In this document: positions 7,673 through 15,785 of the stretch, in pieces
How positions within the stretch are numbered: position 1 is the stretch's first letter
Layout: every line of letters begins with the position of its first letter
Source: Nitrospira sp.
GTDB taxonomy: Bacteria; Nitrospirota; Nitrospiria; Nitrospirales; Nitrospiraceae
DNA length: 35,825 bases
Assembly (NCBI GenBank): GCA_015903995.1
Contig: JABMDK010000011.1
Coordinates: forward strand, 328,623-364,447
Direction: 5' to 3'
Notes under the pieces: generated by a model
What the model was told of the DNA's origin: nothing
The model's input: only the letters and a program-made list of their open reading frames with translations
Database searches by the model: none
Made by a program: the position numbers and the translations under genes

Positions 7673-9292
7673 GTGGGAAAAGTCGTCTCCTGCATCAGAA
7701 ATCAATCCCATGTTCTTCCTGCGCTTCACGCTTCACGCTTCACAATCTCTTCTCTTGTCATGGCCCTCAGTCTCGTCTTGAACGTCAACGCGCTGTCGGC
7801 TGCGTCGCCGAGTCTTGCGGAACGGGTGATCGAGCATCGGCTGGCCAATGGGCTGACCGTGCTCATGGTCGAACGACATCAGACGCCTGTCGTCTCCATC
7901 AATATCACCTTTGCGGTGGGCGGGATCAATGAGCAGGTCGGCCAAACCGGTCTTGCGCATCTCTATGAGCATATGGCCTTTAAAGGCACACGCGTCGTCG
8001 GCACGACAAGCTACGAGAAAGAAAAACCGATTTTGGACGAACTTGCGCTGGTCGGGACCGAGCTCGATCAACGTCAGCGTGATCTAGCCATCAAGGGAGG
8101 GAGTGCGACGGCTGAAGAGCGGACCGCGATCGAGTCTCTTCAGAAGCGCCTTGTGGATCTACAGAGTCAGGCCGCTCGGTACGTGGTCGGGAATGAAATG
8201 GCGCTGTTGTACCAGCGGCACGGCGGCGTGGGACTCAACGCATCGACCGGCAAAGACGTGACACGGTACATGATCAGTCTGCCGTCCAATCGATTGCCCC
8301 TATGGGCGGCGATTGAATCGGATCGGATGGCCAATCCCGTCCTGCGAGAATTCTACAAGGAGCGCGGTGTCGTCATGGAAGAGCGGCGTCTGCGGAACGA
8401 CGACAGCCCGAACGGACTCCTGTTTGAGACCTTCACGTCGGCCGCGTTTCGCGCGCATGGCTATGGGGTTCCAACCATCGGATGGGGATCGGATATCCTC
8501 TCGTTGACACCCGCTGACACGGAAGCCTTCTTCAAGACGCACTATGGTCCCAATCGGGCCACGATTGCGTTGGTCGGTGATATCAATCCGAAAGAAACGA
8601 TTGCCTTGATCGAACAGACGTTCGGGAAGATCCCTGCCGCGCCGCCGGCACCGCCTTTGGTCACGGTCGAGCCGGAACAGCGCGGTGAACGGCGAGTGGA
8701 AGTGGAGTTTGATGCCGAGCCGGCGATCGTGATCGGATATCACAAGCCGACCTTGGGGGATCCGGATGACGATGTGTTCGACGTGATCGATGCGGTGCTG
8801 AGTGATGGATTGACGTCGCGCTTGCATCAAACACTGGTACGGGAGAAGCGACTGGCCGCCTCAGTGGGGTCGGATGCAAGCCATCCGGGAGTACGGGCGC
8901 CGAATCTCTTCGTCGTCACAGCGACTCCCTTAGCCCCTCATACGACAGCGGAAGTCGAAACCGCCATCTACGAGGAGTTGGATCGGTTGAAGCGGGAGCC
9001 GGTCTCCCCTCAGGAACTGGAGAAGGTGCTCAATAATCTGGATGCCGATTTGGTGCGAGGTCTACGGTCGAACAGCGGACTGGCTGCTCAACTGTCCTTA
9101 TATCAAGCGGTGGCAGGCGATTGGCGCTACATTTTGACATCACGTGACAAGGTTGCCAAGGTCACGGCGGCTGATGTGCAGCGAGTGGCGACGCAGTATT
9201 TTACAAAATCGAACCGTACCGTGGCGGTTTTGGTGAAGAAACAGAACGTGAAGGCTGTTGCGGCAGTACCAGCCGGTGAGGTGAGACCATGA
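7673..9292 (+). CDS. M16 zinc peptidase, catalytically competent subunit
   Basis: A 539-aa insulinase-like (M16) peptidase. I chose GTG 7673 because GGGAGGG (7661-7667) has a 5-nt spacing and the start gives a signal peptide (basic n-region, then FTISSLVMALSLVLNVNALSAA). The inverted zinc motif HLYEH is at residues 96-100. The expected third ligand Glu is in VVMEERR near residues 236-237, unusually far because about 70 residues (roughly 125-185, Glu/Gln-rich and helical) are inserted between the motifs. The second half carries the M16 C-terminal domain fold (FDVIDAVLSDGLTSRLHQTLVREK). It overlaps the next gene by 4 nt (ATGA). Pairs of active and inactive M16 proteins are known to act together; location is probably periplasmic. 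The n-region includes three tandem CGCTTCA units (7722-7742). Confidence 0.9.
   Translation: MGKVVSCIRNQSHVLPALHASRFTISSLVMALSLVLNVNALSAASPSLAERVIEHRLANGLTVLMVERHQTPVVSINITFAVGGINEQVGQTGLAHLYEHMAFKGTRVVGTTSYEKEKPILDELALVGTELDQRQRDLAIKGGSATAEERTAIESLQKRLVDLQSQAARYVVGNEMALLYQRHGGVGLNASTGKDVTRYMISLPSNRLPLWAAIESDRMANPVLREFYKERGVVMEERRLRNDDSPNGLLFETFTSAAFRAHGYGVPTIGWGSDILSLTPADTEAFFKTHYGPNRATIALVGDINPKETIALIEQTFGKIPAAPPAPPLVTVEPEQRGERRVEVEFDAEPAIVIGYHKPTLGDPDDDVFDVIDAVLSDGLTSRLHQTLVREKRLAASVGSDASHPGVRAPNLFVVTATPLAPHTTAEVETAIYEELDRLKREPVSPQELEKVLNNLDADLVRGLRSNSGLAAQLSLYQAVAGDWRYILTSRDKVAKVTAADVQRVATQYFTKSNRTVAVLVKKQNVKAVAAVPAGEVRP
7722..7742 (+). repeat. Three tandem CGCTTCA heptamers inside the M16 signal peptide
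   Basis: CGCTTCA is repeated exactly three times at 7722-7728, 7729-7735 and 7736-7742. The same words make up the dispersed repeats elsewhere (GCTTCAC at 2919-2925, GTGAAGCG reversed at 35674-35681). Here they are translated as part of the stretch PALHASRFT, ahead of the hydrophobic core of the signal peptide. Confidence 0.7.
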
Positions 9293-10761
9293 GAATGGTG
9301 AGGGGTAAGGGGTTAGGAGTGAAGGGAGGTGGAATGGCCGGCTTGGTCGGCATGGCCATGCTGCTGGCGTCAGTCACCACGGCATATGCGGGGGAACTAT
9401 CACTCGGTGATCCCAGAACCATGACATTTAAACCGGTGGAATTCTCACCGCCGGAACCTGAGCGGGTCGTGCTGGATAACGGTATGGTTCTCTATCTGCT
9501 GGAGGACCATGAATTACCGTTGGTGTCGATCACGGCGACGATGCGAACAGGGAGTTGGCTTGATCCAACCGATAAGGTTGGACTAGCCGGCATGACCGGG
9601 GCGGTGATGCGGACCGGTGGCGGCGGCGATCTTTCCGCCGAGCAGGTTGATGCTGAATTGGAGCAATTCGCTGCTGATGTGAGTATCGGAATCGGGCGGC
9701 AATCAGGGTCGGCGTCTCTCGATGTCCTGAGCAAGGATGTGAATCGGGGGTTGGAGATCTTCGCCGGTCTCATTCGGACCCCGGCATTCGATCCTGCCCG
9801 TGTCGAATTGGCCAAGTTGCAGGCTATCGAGGGGATCCGCCGCCGTCAGGATAATCCCGGCTCCATCGTCGGTCGGGAATTTTTCAAGATGCTCTATGGG
9901 GCTGAGCATCCGAGCGCCCGAGAAAGCTCGCTGGATTCGGTCAATCGCATTACGAGGGATGATCTCGTTACCTTCCATCGTCACACGATTCATCCGAACG
10001 GGATGATCCTCGGTGTGACCGGTGATTTCAAGAGAGATGAGATGGTGGCCTCGCTGCGCAAGGTCTTCGGAGATTGGAAAACGGGAACGGTACCGGATCT
10101 GAGGATTGCCGATGTGCCGGAGGCGGAGCTGTCGAGACCGGTTGTCCGGTTCGTCGGCAAAGAGACCTCGCAGACTCATCTCCGTGTAGGACATCTCTCG
10201 ATCAAGGAGAGTGATCCCGATTACGTCGCCTTGGCCATCGCGAACGATATTTTGGGCGGGAGTTCCTTTCGCAGCCGCCTGTTCAACGATGTGCGGACGA
10301 AACGGGGACTGGCCTATTCCGTCGGCAGCCGTCTCAATACGGGGATGCATGACCAAGGGGTCTGGCTGATGCGGGCGGAAACCAAGTTGACGTCCACGCA
10401 GGAAGTGATCGAACGGTTTGTGGCGAACATCGAACGCATGCGCACCGAGCCGGTGACCGACGCCGAACTGGCGGAGGCGAAGGAAGCCTACGTGAATTCG
10501 TTCGTGTTTTCTTTTTCCAGTCCGTCGGCAATCGTCAGCCGGTTGGTCGAGCTGGAGTACGATGGCTTGCCCAAGGACTTTTTGCAGCAGTTGCGGGCCA
10601 AGGTGGTGCGACTGACCAAGGAAGAGGTCTTGGCGGCGGCCAAGAAGCATTTGCACCCGGATCGATTGAAGATCGTGGCCGTCGGGTCAGGAGAAGCGTT
10701 GCCGAAGGCTCTTTCGACGTTTGGAGACGTGAAAGAAATCACGCTCAGTCCGGAAGGGTGA
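9289..10761 (+). CDS. M16-family protein without zinc motif (partner subunit)
   Basis: A 490-aa M16-fold protein with a signal peptide (GLVGMAMLLASVTTAYAG). Where active members have HxxEH, this one reads GLAGMTGAVMRTGG, so no zinc site is present. The C-terminal half carries the substrate-contacting R/Y signature in FRSRLFNDVRTKRGLAYSVGS, as found in the non-catalytic subunits of heterodimeric M16 peptidases. Its start overlaps the preceding catalytic gene (ATGA at 9289-9292), and equal expression of the two subunits is therefore likely. ATG 9334, with GGGAGGT just upstream, is an alternative start that would remove a Gly/Lys/Arg-rich leader encoded by a G-rich run (9296-9330). The role, processing or degradation of peptides in the envelope, is inferred. 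Confidence 0.9.
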   Translation: MRMVRGKGLGVKGGGMAGLVGMAMLLASVTTAYAGELSLGDPRTMTFKPVEFSPPEPERVVLDNGMVLYLLEDHELPLVSITATMRTGSWLDPTDKVGLAGMTGAVMRTGGGGDLSAEQVDAELEQFAADVSIGIGRQSGSASLDVLSKDVNRGLEIFAGLIRTPAFDPARVELAKLQAIEGIRRRQDNPGSIVGREFFKMLYGAEHPSARESSLDSVNRITRDDLVTFHRHTIHPNGMILGVTGDFKRDEMVASLRKVFGDWKTGTVPDLRIADVPEAELSRPVVRFVGKETSQTHLRVGHLSIKESDPDYVALAIANDILGGSSFRSRLFNDVRTKRGLAYSVGSRLNTGMHDQGVWLMRAETKLTSTQEVIERFVANIERMRTEPVTDAELAEAKEAYVNSFVFSFSSPSAIVSRLVELEYDGLPKDFLQQLRAKVVRLTKEEVLAAAKKHLHPDRLKIVAVGSGEALPKALSTFGDVKEITLSPEG

Positions 10762-10770
10762 GGGGTGGCG

Positions 10771-10960
10771 CGGCGGCGAGGCCGAGCATTTTGGCGCATC
10801 GTCATGCGTCTATATAAGAATGGCTGTCGGTATCATTGTCGACAGGGCCGCACGCTCCTATAAGGCTGCGACCTTGGGTCGCAATGCCGTCGCGTGCTAG
10901 TTGTCTTGCCCATGAAGGTAGACTCGCGACGTCAGGCCACAACGCTCGGCCTCGCCGCCG
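10771..10960. repeat. 190-bp structured element with perfect 17-bp terminal inverted repeats
   Basis: The left arm at 10771-10787 (CGGCGGCGAGGCCGAGC) is exactly complementary to the right arm at 10944-10960. Inside lie further hairpins: CGCAT-CGTC-ATGCG at 10795-10808, CTGTCG...CGACAG around 10823-10845, and GCACGC...GCGTGC enclosing TGCGACC-TTG-GGTCGCA (about 10867-10883). There is no credible reading frame. The layout could be a structured RNA, a miniature inverted-repeat element, or a REP/BIME-like unit; I cannot decide. It fills most of the gap between the M16 pair and the HTH-MBL gene. The 17-bp arms were not seen elsewhere in this window. Confidence 0.75.
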
Positions 10961-11003
10961 GGCGTAATGTAAGGGGAAAGAACATACTGCTCAGAGTTGA
11001 TTC

Positions 11004-11846
11004 ATGCCGCTTGAAGACGACTTCTGTGACATTCTGAAAAAATCGCGGACCGGGCAAGGGTTGTCGGTCGGTGACGTGGCCCGAATGACGGGGCTGCCCG
11101 GCGGCGATATTACAGCGCTGGAACGTGGCGATCAGCCGCGAGACCGTGCGGAGGTGCGCGCACTGGCCAAGGTCTTGGGTCTGCGAGCCTGGCCGCTCGA
11201 GCAAATCGCCATCGACAAGTGGGAGCCGGTTGCCCAACGCATGCCACCCTGGGTGGACATGGTGCAGGGCTCCATCAACGGGTACCGTGTCCAGGGCTAC
11301 GTTCTGCATGATGAGGGGGAAGCGCTGCTGATCGATACCGCCTACAACGCCCCGGCGATGCTCGATCGACTTCGTCGAGTGGGTCTGCGGCTGATCGGCA
11401 TTTGTCTCACCCATGGCCATGCGGACCATGCGGATGGGATCGAACAGATTCTGAGCCATCATGAAGTTCCGGTGTACCTTGGATCAGAAGATGTGGAGCT
11501 ATTGAGTTGGCGGCCACGGGCGGATCTGTTGGTTGCGCCGGCAGATGGATTGTCGATTACAGTCGGACGTCGTACTGTGCACTGTGTGACGACGCCTGGC
11601 CATACCCCGGGCGGCATCTGTTATCGGTTGGATGATGCGCAACTCCCGGTCTGCTTCGTCGGCGATACTCTCTTTGCCGGATCGATCGGTCGATCCAATC
11701 CCAAGGAGTTGTACGCGACACATCTCGCGTCGATTCGCACCCGTCTGATGACCCTCTCACCAGACTATCGGCTCTTGCCGGGACATGGCCCTGCCACCAC
11801 CATTGAGGAAGAGCTCGATCACAATCCGTTTGCGACGATTCAATAA
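11004..11846 (+). CDS. XRE-type HTH fused to a metallo-beta-lactamase domain
   Basis: A 280-aa protein in two parts. Residues about 1-70 form an XRE-like helix-turn-helix (LSVGDVARMTGLPGGDITALERG, then a second helix pair to about 68). Residues about 80-275 form a glyoxalase-II-like metallo-beta-lactamase domain with a complete metal site: H137, H139, D141 and H142 (THGHADH), H200 (GHTPG), D221 (GDTLF) and H261 (PGHGP). It should bind two metal ions and hydrolyse a thioester or related bond; the substrate is unknown. Fusion of a DNA-binding-type domain to this hydrolase suggests either a regulator that senses a metabolite or a scaffold use of the HTH. No signal peptide. The site-2 protease gene starts 12 nt downstream, so they are probably one transcript. 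Confidence 0.88.
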   Translation: MPLEDDFCDILKKSRTGQGLSVGDVARMTGLPGGDITALERGDQPRDRAEVRALAKVLGLRAWPLEQIAIDKWEPVAQRMPPWVDMVQGSINGYRVQGYVLHDEGEALLIDTAYNAPAMLDRLRRVGLRLIGICLTHGHADHADGIEQILSHHEVPVYLGSEDVELLSWRPRADLLVAPADGLSITVGRRTVHCVTTPGHTPGGICYRLDDAQLPVCFVGDTLFAGSIGRSNPKELYATHLASIRTRLMTLSPDYRLLPGHGPATTIEEELDHNPFATIQ

Positions 11847-11857
11847 GCAGGGATGGC

Positions 11858-12838
11858 ATGGATGGATTCGAGCGGAATGACCATCGAGATCTCGATCGTG
11901 GTCTCGTTGTTGAGACCAGAGAAGAGCCTGTTCCACCGCCCATGGACGAGACGGAGAGCGATGACGATGGAGAGCCGTCGTTTTTTTCGAAGTGGACCTT
12001 ACCGACCGTCCTTTTTCTCCTGACGATCTTTACAACGCTGTGGGCGGGGGCCTACCAAGCCTACAATGGTCCGGCGCGTGGACCACTGGATTTTCTTCTG
12101 AGCGCTCCCGAGACACTCTGGCGGGGCATCCCGTTTGCCGGTGCGTTGCTGTTTATTCTCACGACTCACGAATTGGGGCATTATCTGTTATCCAAGATTC
12201 ACCGTGTTCCCGCTTCCTTGCCGTTGTTCATTCCTGGGCCGCCGCATTTCATCGGGACGTTCGGGGCCATTATCCGCATGCGTGGTCCGATTCTGAGCCG
12301 TCGCGCCTTGTTCGACATCGGCGTGGCTGGACCCTTGGCAGGTTTTGTCGTGGCCCTCGTCGCGCTGATCGTCGGACTCAGTTTGTCCACGGTGGTGGAT
12401 CGAGCGGGCACCCATGGGTTGCAGCTTGGCGAGCCGTTGCTGCTGCAGTTTATGTCGTGGGTGATCGTTGGGCCGCTCCCGCCTGAGGCTGACGTGGTGC
12501 TCCACCCGATCGGCTTTGCCGCCTGGTTCGGCCTCTTCGTCACCTCCCTCAATCTCCTTCCCATCGGTCAGCTTGACGGCGGCCATGTCGCCTATGCCCT
12601 CTGGGGTCGGCGTCAACGGACGATGGCGCTGGCCTTTCTCCCAGTCTTGCTGGCCCTGGGTTTCTACGGCTGGCCCGGTTGGTTTCTCTGGGCCTTCATG
12701 GCAGGGCTTTGGGGACTCGGTCATCCACCGGTCATGGATCCACATGTACCATTGGGTCGCAACCGGGTGATTGTTGGATGGATCGCCTTTGCCGTGTTTG
12801 TCGTCACCTTTGCGCCGGTGCCGTTCTCGTTCCAGTAA
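11858..12838 (+). CDS. Site-2 protease family membrane metallopeptidase (M50)
   Basis: A 326-aa membrane protein. After an acidic, Pro-rich cytoplasmic start (residues 1-42) there are about six to seven membrane segments. The zinc motif is HELGH (104-108) inside LLFILTTHELGHYLLSK, and the third ligand is D240 in QLDGGHVAYALWG (the NxxPxxxLDGG-type motif, here LNLLPIGQLDGG). The FDIGVAGPLAGF stretch (152-163) is also typical. The layout resembles the EGY1/EGY2-like branch rather than RseP, as no PDZ domain is present. Family members cut substrates within the membrane, often releasing regulators. The substrate here is unknown. It lies directly between the HTH-MBL gene and another predicted membrane metalloprotein. 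Confidence 0.92.
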   Translation: MDGFERNDHRDLDRGLVVETREEPVPPPMDETESDDDGEPSFFSKWTLPTVLFLLTIFTTLWAGAYQAYNGPARGPLDFLLSAPETLWRGIPFAGALLFILTTHELGHYLLSKIHRVPASLPLFIPGPPHFIGTFGAIIRMRGPILSRRALFDIGVAGPLAGFVVALVALIVGLSLSTVVDRAGTHGLQLGEPLLLQFMSWVIVGPLPPEADVVLHPIGFAAWFGLFVTSLNLLPIGQLDGGHVAYALWGRRQRTMALAFLPVLLALGFYGWPGWFLWAFMAGLWGLGHPPVMDPHVPLGRNRVIVGWIAFAVFVVTFAPVPFSFQ

Positions 12839-12915
12839 GGGCTTCGTTGTCTCTTCCTTCTCACCCGTACCGTTCTTCTGATTCTCTTGTCCGAATCCGG
12901 GGCCGGTCCTAAAGT

Positions 12916-13674
12916 GTGGAGATGCTGACGATCGATGGCTCCACGGCGCACTGTCCGAAGTGTCAGGCGTATCGGACTGATGATGCGGAAGAGTGTGTCC
13001 GATGCGGGATTATCTTTGCGAAATACAAACCTCTTACGGTAAAGGCTAGCCCTTCACCATCCCAACAAGCACTTACACAGTCTGAATGGTTTCTGACAGC
13101 CAGGCAGTGGCTGATTGAATCGGACACGACCACCGATTCGATGACGCTGTACGGTCGCGCCGCTCTATTGGTGGTCATGGTCTGGTGGGGGTGGAAGTTC
13201 ATCACCACGCCGCTTGAGACAAATTACACCGGCGAGTCGTTTCTTCACCTGATCAATCTCCCCTTCCATGAAGCGGGACATGTGATCTTCAGGCCATTCG
13301 GTCGTTTCATGACAATTCTGGGGGGAACTCTCGGCCAGATTCTCATGCCGCTCATCTGTCTCGGCACCTTCCTACTGAAGACCCGTGATCCCTTCGGAGC
13401 TGCGGTGGCCTTGTGGTGGACGGCGGAAAGCCTGATGGATATCGCGCCCTACATCAACGATGCGCGAGCGCTTGATCTTATGCTCATCGGCGGAGTGACC
13501 GGAAAAGAAACCGACGGACATGACTGGAACAACATTCTGACGATGCTGGGCTTGTTGGAATGGGATCATCGGTTGGCTCATCTCACGTACAACATCGGGA
13601 TTCTCCTCATGCTCGGCTCATTTTTCTGGGGAGGTGTCCTCTTGTTGCACCACTATCGTCGGCTTTCTCCATAA
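12916..13674 (+). CDS. Zinc-ribbon membrane protein with HEAGH motif
   Basis: A 252-aa protein. The first 40 residues form a zinc ribbon (CPKC at 13-16 and CVRC at 27-30, then GIIFAKYKP). The rest is membrane-embedded with about five hydrophobic segments. HEAGH at 118-122, in INLPFHEAGHVIFRPFGRFM, matches the zinc-binding HExxH of M50-like peptidases, but the usual LDG motif is not obvious; D202 in DGHDWNN or D174 in SLMDIAPY could serve as ligand. It may be a distant metallopeptidase or a membrane protein retaining the motif. The start is GTG 12916 or ATG 12922; neither has a clear ribosome-binding site. The gene follows the site-2 protease by 77 nt in the same direction. Confidence 0.8.
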   Translation: MEMLTIDGSTAHCPKCQAYRTDDAEECVRCGIIFAKYKPLTVKASPSPSQQALTQSEWFLTARQWLIESDTTTDSMTLYGRAALLVVMVWWGWKFITTPLETNYTGESFLHLINLPFHEAGHVIFRPFGRFMTILGGTLGQILMPLICLGTFLLKTRDPFGAAVALWWTAESLMDIAPYINDARALDLMLIGGVTGKETDGHDWNNILTMLGLLEWDHRLAHLTYNIGILLMLGSFFWGGVLLLHHYRRLSP

Positions 13675-13761
13675 CATCTCTCCTTGCACGACCGGATCAA
13701 CTCTCCTACGATGTCCGACTGACTTGAGAGCTTCACGTGTGTCGAGGGACCGTACCTGATC

Positions 13762-14979
13762 GTGAAGTCGTCGGAGGGGTCGCATATCGTGTTTCGGGTT
13801 GGCGCGTTATCCTGGTGTTCTTTTTTCGTGACGGCGGTCCTTGCTTCAGCCGCGTTCGGTCAAGACCCCACTATTCAGCCTTCTGCTGCTCCTACTCCTC
13901 AAGAGCCCGTGACATCTACTCGAGACTGGCACTATGGCGCGTATGTGGATGTCGGGTATATCGGAAATTTTAATTTTCCCGACAATCACCTCTGGCACAG
14001 CCGCACCACGGCATTCCAGCATAACGAGCTCTCGCCCAACATGGGTTTGGCGTACGTGCGGAAGGATGTCACGGAGTCCTCACGCTGGGGGATGGAGCTT
14101 GGATTCCAAGGCGGACGGGATTCGGAAGAGTTTGCGTTTTTGGTGGGCGAACGGCGAGTCGATGGGTCGGATGTGCTTCGACACGTTCATCGCGCGAACG
14201 TGTCCTATCTCGCCCAGGTCGGCAATGGACTGACGATCACCGCCGGCCTGTTCAACAGTCTGATGGGATATGAATCACTCTATGCGCGAGACAACGTCAA
14301 CTACACACGATCGTGGATCGCGGACAACACGCCCTACATGATGTTTGGAGTGAATGCGCAGTATCCTGTGAACGACGCTCTCACCGTCACCGCCTTTGTC
14401 GTGAATAGTTACTATCATCTGGCGCATCCGAACGATCTCCCGAGCTACGGGAGCAGGTGGATCTGGAAGGCCAGGCCACGGCTCACGTTGATGCAAACCT
14501 TCTACGCCGGACCGAATCAAACGGATACGTCTCTGGAGTTCTGGCGTCTATATGGCAATCACATTCTGGAATGGAAAGGCGACGAGGTGACGGTTGCGGC
14601 GTCCTTCGATATTGGGACTGAACGCATTGCCGGCCAACCCGGTCTCCCACGAGCCTTTGTCATGGGCGGCAATGTGGTTGTCAGGTGGCATCTCACCGGG
14701 CCGTGGTCCGTGGCGGTACGACCCGAGTTCTACTGGGATCGGAACGGTCGGTGGACAGGATCAGAACAGTTCGTGAAGGCGATCACGTCTACCATTGAGT
14801 ACAAGTTTCCGTACAAATGGACCAACACGGTGGTGCGAGTCGAACATCGGTACGATGACTCAACCGGGGTAGGAGGTGGGTTCTTCAAGAACGGAGGGAT
14901 CCGTCCCGACGTCGTCGGCCTTGCGCGCGAGCAGCATCTGCTCTTGCTGGGACTTCTTGTCAGCTTCGACTCACCGTGA
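13762..14979 (+). CDS. Outer-membrane beta-barrel protein, BBP2-like porin
   Basis: A 405-aa protein with a signal peptide (hydrophobic CSFFVTAVLASAAFG, cleavage near residue 33) followed by a Pro/Thr/Ser linker. The mature part has many alternating aromatic strands: YGAYVDVGYIGNFNFPDN at the start of the barrel, MGMELGF-like strands and a C-terminal LLLLGLLVSF. The order of features (barrel opening with asparagine-rich turn, TRSWIADNTPYMMFGV, final REQHLLLLGLL) agrees with the putative porin family BBP2. Such proteins form outer-membrane channels; the solute is unknown. The start codon is GTG 13762 or a later GTG. Its stop overlaps by 9 nt the convergent stop of the lipoprotein gene on the other strand. 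Confidence 0.82.
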   Translation: MKSSEGSHIVFRVGALSWCSFFVTAVLASAAFGQDPTIQPSAAPTPQEPVTSTRDWHYGAYVDVGYIGNFNFPDNHLWHSRTTAFQHNELSPNMGLAYVRKDVTESSRWGMELGFQGGRDSEEFAFLVGERRVDGSDVLRHVHRANVSYLAQVGNGLTITAGLFNSLMGYESLYARDNVNYTRSWIADNTPYMMFGVNAQYPVNDALTVTAFVVNSYYHLAHPNDLPSYGSRWIWKARPRLTLMQTFYAGPNQTDTSLEFWRLYGNHILEWKGDEVTVAASFDIGTERIAGQPGLPRAFVMGGNVVVRWHLTGPWSVAVRPEFYWDRNGRWTGSEQFVKAITSTIEYKFPYKWTNTVVRVEHRYDDSTGVGGGFFKNGGIRPDVVGLAREQHLLLLGLLVSFDSP

Positions 14980-15702
14980 GCGGGGGAGGGGAGGCAGGGA
15001 CTCCTGTATCCAGTGTGGAAGCTGATCGACGATGCGCGTGCCGAGTGCTTGCAGTGCTCGTTGCTTGGCTTCTGAGAGAACCGCGCTATCCTCAAGCAGA
15101 ACCGCCGACCCGACCAGCTTCGATGCTCCTTCAACGGTCTGCATCGGTGCGTGCCATTCGGAGCGTACAGCCCACAGGCTTCCGGTGACCATGACGAGTG
15201 CGTCGCTTTCGGTGCCGGGGGCGAGATAGGCGCCGAGCATGGTCGGATACAGCCAGGCAACATAGTTGTTGTACCGGTCGACGGCAGCAACTCCATCGAC
15301 GATCAAGACCACATCGGCTCCGTATCGGGCACCCGCCTGGCGGATTCCGAGGATATCTTCACCTCGCAGGGTGGCATCCATCAGCACGAATGTTTCCCGG
15401 AGGACATGCTGGTCTTGTAGTGGAGCCAGCTCGCGGAGCAGGTGATCTCTATCTCTGGCCAGCCATTCCACCGTTCGGACGGACGGTCTGTGAGGAAAAT
15501 TATGACCGACAAAAAAGACACCGAGCCGAAGGGGGGTGGAAAGGTGAACGCCCTGGTTTGCGAGAGGCTGACTCTCTGGGATTGGGGTAGGAGCGATATG
15601 AAGAGCCTCGCTCATCGCCGTCCGATCGAATCCTTGGCTGCTCGCACAGCCGGCCGACAGTGCCACTAGTAACGATGCCACGACTGTACGTAGTTTAACC
15701 AT
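14971..15702 (-). CDS. Lipoprotein of unknown function
   Basis: A 243-aa protein starting at ATG 15702 (MVKLRTVVASLLVALSAGC). LSAGC is a clear lipobox with the lipidated cysteine at residue 19, so it is anchored to a membrane, probably the outer one as the next residues are not Asp. The mature part alternates strands and helices (LRLGVFFVGHNFP, EDILGIRQAGARYGADVVLIVDG) in a pattern seen in small lipoproteins with a Rossmann-like or CsgG-like core, but no named family is certain. AAGGGAG lies very close upstream of the start. In-frame codons continue upstream to about 15969 but lack protein character. It shares nine bases at its 3' end with the convergent porin gene. Confidence 0.8.
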   Translation of the reverse strand: MVKLRTVVASLLVALSAGCASSQGFDRTAMSEALHIAPTPIPESQPLANQGVHLSTPLRLGVFFVGHNFPHRPSVRTVEWLARDRDHLLRELAPLQDQHVLRETFVLMDATLRGEDILGIRQAGARYGADVVLIVDGVAAVDRYNNYVAWLYPTMLGAYLAPGTESDALVMVTGSLWAVRSEWHAPMQTVEGASKLVGSAVLLEDSAVLSEAKQRALQALGTRIVDQLPHWIQESLPPLPRSR

Positions 15703-15785
15703 CACTCCCTTTGCAACTCCTTCATTTGGTTGAGTGAATCGGTGGAGCGTACTTTTATTGGCATGATGGCCGGTTGCTGAGGGAT

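Noticed and set aside
9703..10656. Long minus-strand open frame of 317 codons
   Set aside because: It lies wholly inside the M16 partner gene, whose family features are clear; the His/Arg/Gln-rich translation is a shadow frame.
10868..10882. Simple terminator from the GCGACC-TTG-GGTCGC hairpin
   Set aside because: No T-run follows on either strand, and the hairpin is nested in the 190-bp element, so it was described as part of that element.
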